From: an uncultured Eubacteriales bacterium
GTDB lineage: Bacteria > Bacillota > Clostridia > Oscillospirales > Acutalibacteraceae
DNA: 7,678 nucleotides
Assembly: GCA_934615635.1 (NCBI GenBank)
Contig: CAKTTT010000113.1
Location: 1-7,678, forward strand
Direction of reading: 5' to 3'
Below the pieces are notes generated by a model. That model saw only the letters and a program-made list of their open reading frames with translations. It had not been told where the DNA came from and ran no database searches. The position numbers and the translations under genes were made by a program. This document shows, piece after piece, positions 1-4,400 of the stretch (position 1 is its first letter; each line of letters opens with the position of its first letter).

Positions 1-1270
1 GACTATATTCCCGCGGCCGCACAGCCAGCACGAAAACCTCCCCCGCCGCCTTGTTCAGCCGAGCGATCTCCCGGGACATGGCCGCGATGTCCGAGCGGTC
101 CTGGGGCATCTCGGGATACATGGCCTGCTTGAGATCCGCCAGCAGGCAGATCTGCACCGCGCCCCGGCCGTTGGTGTTGTACAGGCGCGCCAGCTTTATC
201 GCCGCAGCGGCCGCCTTGTCCGCGGCAGGCAGCAGGGTGGATACCGTGATAAGGGTTCTCCCCTCCTCCGGCACCACCCCTTTCAGCTCCAGCCGGGGAA
301 GACGGCGGGGCGCCAGCCCTTTGAGGAATACCCACTCCACCACCGGCCGCAGAAGCTCCCACAGCGGCAGATAAAAAAGCAGCAGAAGCCAGGGCCTGCC
401 CGAAAGAGCGGCCAGCGCGATGGAAACGGCCAGCGGCAGCAGCGCCTGGGTCAGCAGCTCCGCCCGCCCCCGCCGCCGGCGCATCCGGTCGTCCGCGGGC
501 AGATGAGCCCCCACATGGCGCTTGCGGGGAGAGGTCTCCTTTTTCGCCTTTTCCACCAGCTCCGCTGCCACAGCAGCCTCGCTTTTTTCCTCCTCCAGGG
601 CGGCCAGCGCCACCCGGCGCCGGTATTCCTCCCGGGAACTCTCGTCCATGCGCGGATAGGTTCCGTCCGGATCCTCCCGCAGAATCCGCTCCACAATGCT
701 GTATCGCTCAGTGAGATCCCCGAAATCCATTTCCGCCGTGCGGCGCAGCCCCTCCACCGCCGCTTCCATCAGCCGCTGTGCGGTTTCGGGATCAGCCGCC
801 GTTTCCCGGCAGGCCCGGGCGGCCGTGGCCACCAGCGCCGCCTTGAGGCAGAGCGGCAGTTGGGACAGCTCGAAAACGGTCAGCGGCCGCACCTTGTCAG
901 CGGCCGCCACCGCTCCGTCGATTTCCGCTTCATCCGGTGCGCCCTGCTGCTCTATCAGATCCACGAACAGCCTGAAAAGCGCCGGACGCCGGTTCACCGC
1001 CGGCTGCCGGTCGGCAAAGCGCAGATCCCGCAGCAGCGCCTCCCCTTCCCGATTCAGGAGATGGTAGTTGTCTCCCAGCCACTCGTCAAAGGGGCTTTTG
1101 CCCCGCCGCACCGCCTGCTCGTATGCCCGCCGAATCAGGCGCAGAGAGCGTCGCAGCTCTCTGCGCAGGGGCCGCAGGCTGTCTGCGGCAAAGGACTCGC
1201 CTATATAGCTGCGCGCCAAATTCTTATATAACGACGCGGCTTCCTGCTTGCGTCCCTCTTCCATCTTCAT
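1..1270 (-). CDS. Cyclic beta-1,2-glucan synthase-like protein (NdvB/ChvB family), N-terminal 423 residues, cut by window edge
   Basis: The family is very large (often over 2,000 residues) and membrane-bound; it polymerises UDP-glucose into beta-1,2-glucan and cyclises or trims it. Only the N-terminus is present. The uninterrupted frame has the family's helical N-region: SPFDEWLGDNYHLL (residues 59-72), RPLTVFEL (128-135), and a block from about 184 to 254 containing ERYSIVERILREDPDGTYPRMD, written here as ERYSIVERIL plus REDPDGTYPRMD, then SREEYRRRV and a charged helix ending in HVG. Two hydrophobic segments follow (about 272-290 and 294-313), then the beginning of the glycosyltransferase region with GRTLITVSTLLP (337-348) and LLAD (376-379). 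Catalytic glycosyltransferase and phosphorylase-like domains would lie outside the window. The start is ATG at 1270: an in-frame TGA immediately precedes it, and GGGAG lies 9 nt upstream; ATG at 1264 is a weaker alternative. Family recognition is firm; the exact product is inferred. Confidence 0.88.
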   Translation of the reverse strand, partial: MKMEEGRKQEAASLYKNLARSYIGESFAADSLRPLRRELRRSLRLIRRAYEQAVRRGKSPFDEWLGDNYHLLNREGEALLRDLRFADRQPAVNRRPALFRLFVDLIEQQGAPDEAEIDGAVAAADKVRPLTVFELSQLPLCLKAALVATAARACRETAADPETAQRLMEAAVEGLRRTAEMDFGDLTERYSIVERILREDPDGTYPRMDESSREEYRRRVALAALEEEKSEAAVAAELVEKAKKETSPRKRHVGAHLPADDRMRRRRGRAELLTQALLPLAVSIALAALSGRPWLLLLFYLPLWELLRPVVEWVFLKGLAPRRLPRLELKGVVPEEGRTLITVSTLLPAADKAAAAAIKLARLYNTNGRGAVQICLLADLKQAMYPEMPQDRSDIAAMSREIARLNKAAGEVFVLAVRPREYS

Positions 1271-1446
1271 TCATCCACACTCCCGCTGTCCCTCCGGACG
1301 GTCTGATTCGCCGCCCTATCCCGGTTATTTTCCCCGGTTCTGCCAGAAAAATACAGATCGGATGCGGTGCATATTTATAACCTTTCCCTTTCCTTTCCCT
1401 CTCCTAAGCTTCGCCTGAAAATATTCATAATCTCTTCATTTTTATC

Positions 1447-1476
1447 TTGACAGAGAGGAAGGATCGGATATACAAT
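1447..1476 (+). promoter_or_regulatory. Sigma-A-type promoter far upstream of rny
   Basis: A perfect -35 TTGACA (1447-1452) is followed after 18 nt by TACAAT (1471-1476); TATACA at 1469-1474 with a 16-nt spacer is an overlapping alternative. Transcription would begin near 1483, about 290 nt before rny. Tandem terminator-like hairpins start only about 75 nt into the transcript, so the promoter may serve a small RNA or an attenuated leader rather than rny directly. Confidence 0.7.
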
Positions 1477-1482
1477 AAACTT

Positions 1483-1580
1483 TGGGTATATTTCCGAACC
1501 GGTCGGTGCCGGCAGAGAATTATACGCATCACAGTTTTTTCTCCGGATGGACATGTTCACGGCTTGCAAGTCGTGTTTTT
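1483..1580 (+). ncRNA. Candidate small RNA or terminated leader transcript upstream of rny
   Basis: The segment is inferred from a strong promoter at 1447-1476 and the first hairpin-plus-U-tract ending at 1580, giving a transcript of about 98 nt. It contains further short self-complementary segments, for example CCGG at 1501 and 1510 flanking a small loop. No Rfam family was recognised; a 6S-like RNA was considered but no diagnostic feature was seen. It could equally be the 5' part of the rny leader, with the hairpin acting as an attenuator. This is an inference from signals only. Confidence 0.35.
1558..1580 (+). terminator. Intrinsic terminator-like hairpin with U-tract (first of two)
   Basis: CACGGCT (1558-1564) pairs with AGTCGTG (1569-1575), a 7-bp stem with one G-U pair and a TGCA loop. 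It is followed at once by TTTTT (1576-1580). The stem is short but the geometry is right for rho-independent termination on the plus strand. Confidence 0.55.
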
Positions 1581-1599
1581 GCGCCGGCGAGGCGCTTTT
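1581..1599 (+). terminator. Second terminator-like hairpin with short U-tract
   Basis: GCGCC (1581-1585) pairs with GGCGC (1591-1595) across a 5-nt loop, followed by TTTT (1596-1599). It begins directly after the U-tract of the preceding hairpin, so the pair resembles a tandem terminator. The 5-bp stem alone would be weak. Confidence 0.4.
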
Positions 1600-1623
1600 G
1601 TCAGAAGGAAGAGCCCGGCCCGA

Positions 1624-1651
1624 GGCGCCGGGATGCGGCCATCCCGGTGCT
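1624..1651 (+). other. GC-rich stem-loop in rny upstream region
   Basis: GCGCCGGGATG (1625-1635) pairs with CATCCCGGTGC (1640-1650), an 11-bp stem with one G-U pair and a CGGC tetraloop; a further G-U at 1624/1651 can extend it. CCCGG at 1614-1618 could compete for CCGGG at 1628-1632, giving two mutually exclusive folds. No U-tract follows, so it is not a terminator. Confidence 0.6.
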
Positions 1652-1669
1652 GCCGGCGAAAGAGTTCCT

Positions 1670-1703
1670 GTTCGGCCGGATGCCGGCCCCGAAAGGGACG
1701 AAC
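1670..1703 (+). other. Branched RNA structure just before rny -10 box
   Basis: GTTCG (1670-1674) can pair with CGAAC (1699-1703), enclosing a GCCGG/CCGGC hairpin with an ATG loop (about 1675-1687) and a CCC-GAAA-GGG hairpin with a GNRA-type loop (1688-1697). Flanking AGAG and CTCT could lengthen the closing stem. This is a predicted three-way junction read by eye; function unknown. Confidence 0.45.
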
Positions 1704-1726
1704 CTCTCTCCACGGAGGGAAAACTG

Positions 1727-1732
1727 TATAAT
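1727..1732 (+). promoter_or_regulatory. Possible -10 box proximal to rny
   Basis: TATAAT is a perfect match to the sigma-A -10 consensus, followed by AT-rich DNA, and would start transcription near 1739, about 37 nt before rny. No good -35 hexamer is found 16-18 nt upstream (the sequence there is CT-rich), and the extended -10 TGn motif is not correctly spaced. The box may be weak, activator-dependent or fortuitous. Confidence 0.4.
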
Positions 1733-1757
1733 AACACTGGAAAATAAATAAAAAAAC

Positions 1758-1765
1758 AGGAGGTG
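1758..1765 (+). promoter_or_regulatory. Strong ribosome binding site deciding the GTG start of rny
   Basis: AGGAGGTG is close to fully complementary to the 16S rRNA 3' end. It lies 10 nt before GTG at 1776, but 22 nt before the first in-frame ATG at 1788, which favours the GTG start. Confidence 0.85.
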
Positions 1766-1775
1766 TATCCTTTCC

Positions 1776-3344
1776 GTGCCGGAACATATGTTGCCCATTC
1801 TGTTATGCGTTGCCGGTCTGGTCGTCGGCGCTCTCGTCGCCGGGATCATTGCTTTCAAGGCCGGCGTCTCCCATAGAAAGAAGACGGCGGAAGCCGCTAT
1901 CGGTTCAGCCGAGGCGGAAGCCGAACGAATCGTGAGCGATGCCAAAAACGCGGCAGAATCCAAAAAGAAAGAGATGCTTTTAGAGGCGAAGGACGAAATC
2001 CATCGCCTGCGCAACGAGTCGGAGAGAGAGCTCAAGGAGCGCCGCAACGACGTGCAGCGTCAGGAACGGCGGATCCAGCAGAAGGAAGAAACCCTGGACC
2101 GCAAGATTGAGAACTATGAGAAAAAAGAAGAGACGCTCTCTAAAAAGCAGCGGGATATCGAGGACCGTCTCAACGATGTAGAAAACCTGAAGAAGGGCCA
2201 GTTCGAGATGCTGGAGCGCATCTCCGGCTTCACCGCCGAACAGGCCAAGGAATATCTGCTCAACAATCTGGCTGAGGAGCTGACCCACGAAAAGGCCCTG
2301 AAGATCAACGAGTATGAGGCGCAGCTTAAGGATGAGGCCGATCAGCGGGCCCGCAATCTGATCTCCCACGCCATCCAGCGGGTGGCCGCGGACCAGGTGA
2401 CGGAAACCACCGTGTCGGTCGTCCCGCTGCCCAACGATGAAATGAAGGGCCGCATCATCGGCCGGGAGGGCCGCAACATCCGCGCCATCGAGACCCTCAC
2501 CGGCGTGGACCTGATTATCGACGACACGCCGGAGGCCATCACCCTCTCCGGATTTGATCCGGTTCGCCGGGAAATCGCCCGCATCGCCCTGGAACGCCTG
2601 ATTTCCGACGGGCGCATTCATCCCGCCCGCATCGAGGAAATGGTGGAAAAAGCCCGCCGCGAGGTGGAAGCCAACATCAAGGCGGAGGGCGAACGCGCGG
2701 TGCTGGAAACCGGCCTCCACGGCATCAATCCGGAGGTTATGCGACTGCTGGGACGGCTCCACTACCGCACCAGCTACGGCCAGAACGTGCTCAACCACTC
2801 CATGGAGGTGGCCTTCCTTTCCGGCATTATGGCCAGCGAGCTGGGAATCGATCCCGTTATCGCCCGCCGCGCCGGCCTGCTGCATGACATCGGCAAGGCC
2901 ATCGACCACGAAGTGGAAGGCTCCCATGTCGAAATCGGCGTGGACATCGCCCGCAAGTATAAGGAAAGCGAAGCCGTCGTCCATGCGATCCAGGCCCATC
3001 ACGGGGATGTGGAAGCTTCCACGGTGGTGGCCTGCCTGGTCCAGGCGGCTGACGCTATCTCCGCGGCGCGCCCCGGCGCCCGGCGTGAGAACCTGGAAAA
3101 CTACATCAAGCGGCTGGAAAAGCTGGAGGAGCTGGCCAACGAGTTCGACGGCGTGGAGCGTTCCTTTGCCATCCAGGCCGGCCGGGAAATCCGGATTATT
3201 GTCAGGCCCGAAGTGGTCAACGACGATCAGATGACCCTTCTGGCCCGGGATATCGCCAAGAAGATCGAGGCGAACCTAGATTATCCCGGTCAGATCAAGG
3301 TGCATCTCATCCGGGAAAACCGCGCCATCGATTACGCCAAATAA
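1776..3344 (+). CDS. rny: Ribonuclease Y
   Basis: RNase Y is the membrane-anchored endoribonuclease that initiates mRNA decay and processes leader and operon transcripts in many Firmicutes. The 522-residue product matches the family's usual length of about 520. It has an N-terminal membrane helix (about 6-28), a long charged coiled coil (about 30-200), a KH RNA-binding domain with the GxxG loop GREG (229-232) inside GRIIGREGRN, and an HD domain. HD-domain metal ligands visible are H341 (NHSMEV), H370-D371 (LLHDIGKAIDHE) and D426 (QAADAIS). The C-terminal family block includes ARPGARRE and REIRIIVRPE. The GTG start is supported by the upstream AGGAGGTG and gives the membrane helix in the usual position. 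ymdB follows 133 nt later, as in Bacillus subtilis, separated by a strong hairpin. No missing catalytic residue or frameshift was seen. Confidence 0.97.
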   Translation: MPEHMLPILLCVAGLVVGALVAGIIAFKAGVSHRKKTAEAAIGSAEAEAERIVSDAKNAAESKKKEMLLEAKDEIHRLRNESERELKERRNDVQRQERRIQQKEETLDRKIENYEKKEETLSKKQRDIEDRLNDVENLKKGQFEMLERISGFTAEQAKEYLLNNLAEELTHEKALKINEYEAQLKDEADQRARNLISHAIQRVAADQVTETTVSVVPLPNDEMKGRIIGREGRNIRAIETLTGVDLIIDDTPEAITLSGFDPVRREIARIALERLISDGRIHPARIEEMVEKARREVEANIKAEGERAVLETGLHGINPEVMRLLGRLHYRTSYGQNVLNHSMEVAFLSGIMASELGIDPVIARRAGLLHDIGKAIDHEVEGSHVEIGVDIARKYKESEAVVHAIQAHHGDVEASTVVACLVQAADAISAARPGARRENLENYIKRLEKLEELANEFDGVERSFAIQAGREIRIIVRPEVVNDDQMTLLARDIAKKIEANLDYPGQIKVHLIRENRAIDYAK

Positions 3345-3353
3345 AAACGACGG

Positions 3354-3392
3354 AAAGGGCGCCGCACCAACGTGTTTGGTGCGGCGCCCTTT
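3354..3392 (+). terminator. Perfect 17-bp hairpin between rny and ymdB (terminator or processing/attenuation stem)
   Basis: AAAGGGCGCCGCACCAA (3354-3370) and its exact reverse complement (3376-3392) flank a CGTGT loop. It begins 9 nt after the rny stop. The 3' U-tract is only the three T of the stem itself and is followed by GG, so it is atypical as a terminator. The A-stem-T symmetry would work similarly on either strand. It could stabilise the rny 3' end or cause partial termination before ymdB. Confidence 0.65.
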
Positions 3393-3477
3393 GGACAGAT
3401 GACCGGATGTTCACGCTTTTTCAGCGTCAGACCAGACTGGGAAAGCGGCGAACCCGGCTGGGAAAGGCAGGACAGAC

Positions 3478-4248
3478 ATGAGAATCCTCTGCATAGGCGA
3501 CGTGGTAGGAAGCGCGGGCTGCCGCCATCTACGCCAAGTTCTCCCCGGCATCAAGCGGCTGTACGGTGTGGACGTGTGCATCGTCAATGGGGAAAACGCC
3601 GCCGATGGCAACGGCATAACGCCCGCGGCAGCCGATCATATTCTGGACAGCGGCGCCGACGTAATCACCGCCGGCAATCACGTCTTCCGCCGCCGGGAAT
3701 TTTACGACCGGCTGGAGCAGGACGGCGCGCTGCTGCGTCCCGCCAACTTCCCGGCCTCCGCTCCCGGCAGGGGCATCTGCACGGTGGATCGGGGCCGGTA
3801 TCAGGTGACGGTAATCAACCTGATGGGCGTGGTGTACATGGAACCTCTCGCCTGCCCCTTTGAAACCCTGGATGCGCTGCTGGAACAGGCGGGCAGGCCG
3901 AAATACTGTATCGTAGACTTCCACGCCGAGGCCACGGCGGAGAAAAAGGCGCTGGCCTTTTACGCCGACGGCCGTATCTCCGCCCTGTTCGGCACCCACA
4001 CCCACGTGCAGACCGCCGATGAACAGATTCTCCCCGGCGGCACCGGCTTCATCAGCGATGCGGGCATGACCGGGCCCATCCAGTCGGTGCTGGGGATCCG
4101 ACCGGAACAGGCGGTGGCGAAAATGCGCCAGAAACTGCCGGTGCGCTTCTCCACCGCCGAGGGCGCCTGCATGATGAACGGCGTCCTCTTCACGCTGGAT
4201 GACGCCACCGGCCGCGCCACCGCCGTCGAACGGCTGAACGTCACCTGA
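3478..4248 (+). CDS. ymdB: YmdB-family metallophosphodiesterase
   Basis: This family (TIGR00282-type, calcineurin-like fold) hydrolyses 2',3'-cyclic nucleotides; in Bacillus subtilis YmdB influences sporulation and biofilm decisions. The 256-residue product is close to the usual length of about 264 and starts MRILCIGDVVGSAG. The dinuclear metal site is complete: D8 (GDVVG), E39 and N40 (NGEN), N67 and H68 (GNH), H149 (DFHAE), and H174 and H176 (GTHTHVQT). The C-terminal SDAGMTGP segment (193-200) is also typical. The family's usual aromatic/acidic run after GNH is VFRRREF here, a small divergence outside the metal ligands. The ATG start fits the conserved N-terminus; the ribosome binding site is modest (GGAAAGG at 3461-3467, 10 nt away). 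It follows rny, the conserved partner, so co-expression is likely if the intervening hairpin is read through. No promoter was found between them. Confidence 0.95.
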   Translation: MRILCIGDVVGSAGCRHLRQVLPGIKRLYGVDVCIVNGENAADGNGITPAAADHILDSGADVITAGNHVFRRREFYDRLEQDGALLRPANFPASAPGRGICTVDRGRYQVTVINLMGVVYMEPLACPFETLDALLEQAGRPKYCIVDFHAEATAEKKALAFYADGRISALFGTHTHVQTADEQILPGGTGFISDAGMTGPIQSVLGIRPEQAVAKMRQKLPVRFSTAEGACMMNGVLFTLDDATGRATAVERLNVT

Positions 4249-4282
4249 GCGTTTCCCTTCGCCCTTTATTTTGGTCGTCAAA

Positions 4283-4294
4283 GTAAATATTTAC
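4283..4294. repeat. AT-rich 12-bp perfect palindrome
   Basis: GTAAATATTTAC is a perfect inverted repeat inside an AT-rich island in otherwise GC-rich DNA, centred about 50 bp upstream of the -35 box of the binding-protein promoter. It could be an operator or part of a curved upstream region. It is too short and AT-rich to exclude chance. Confidence 0.3.
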
Positions 4295-4336
4295 AATTTA
4301 TTCAAGCGTTGCCCTCCTTCCGCCCTGCCTCTTCCC

Positions 4337-4365
4337 TTGATATTTTCTGCAAATAGCGGTATACT
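4337..4365 (+). promoter_or_regulatory. Sigma-A-type promoter of the solute-binding lipoprotein gene
   Basis: TTGATA (4337-4342) and TATACT (4360-4365) each match the consensus at five of six positions, with an optimal 17-nt spacer. The predicted transcript starts near 4372, leaving a leader of about 29 nt before the TTG start at 4401. This puts the upstream in-frame ATG at 4368 before the transcription start. Confidence 0.75.
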
Positions 4366-4386
4366 ATATGGGATTCGTCTTAGGAT

Positions 4387-4393
4387 GGGGGGA
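4387..4393 (+). promoter_or_regulatory. Ribosome binding site deciding a TTG start
   Basis: GGGGGGA lies 7 nt before TTG at 4401; the longer purine run begins with AGGA at 4382. Together with the promoter at 4337-4365 it selects the TTG start over the in-frame ATG at 4368. Confidence 0.7.
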
Positions 4394-4400
4394 TGGCTGC

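Larger units (their letters stand above)
1271..1775. other. Divergent intergenic region upstream of the glucan synthase and rny
   Basis: About 505 bp separate the two divergent starts, with no credible protein gene. Frames that stay open here lack Shine-Dalgarno sites and have low-complexity Arg/Pro/Gly composition. What it holds: a pyrimidine tract on the plus strand at 1381-1405, a strong plus-strand promoter at 1447-1476, two consecutive terminator-like hairpins at 1558-1599, GC-rich hairpins at 1624-1703, a TATAAT box at 1727-1732, an A-rich stretch at 1741-1756 and the rny ribosome binding site. The minus-strand promoter for the glucan synthase is not obvious; a TATAAA on that strand at about 1374-1379 has no matching -35 box. 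Confidence 0.8.

Noticed and set aside
503..1231. Plus-strand open frames (such as 503-1231) opposite the glucan synthase
   Set aside because: The minus-strand frame is open for 423 codons with consecutive family motifs; the plus-strand translations are Arg/Pro/Ser-rich shadows.
1483..1700. 6S RNA as the identity of the rny upstream transcript
   Set aside because: No long closing stem with a central open bubble could be traced across the region, and the terminator-like hairpins come too early for a typical 6S length.
1547..1747. Small open frames in the rny upstream region, e.g. from ATG at 1547 (66 codons)
   Set aside because: No Shine-Dalgarno site precedes them, composition is low-complexity, and they run through hairpins and the -10 box of rny.
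1980..3002. A 340-codon open frame on the minus strand inside rny
   Set aside because: It is antisense to a motif-complete RNase Y gene. Long antisense frames are expected in high-GC DNA, and the translation has no recognisable domain.
3529..4281. A 250-codon minus-strand open frame opposite ymdB
   Set aside because: The plus-strand frame carries a complete metallophosphodiesterase active site; the antisense translation is unrecognisable.
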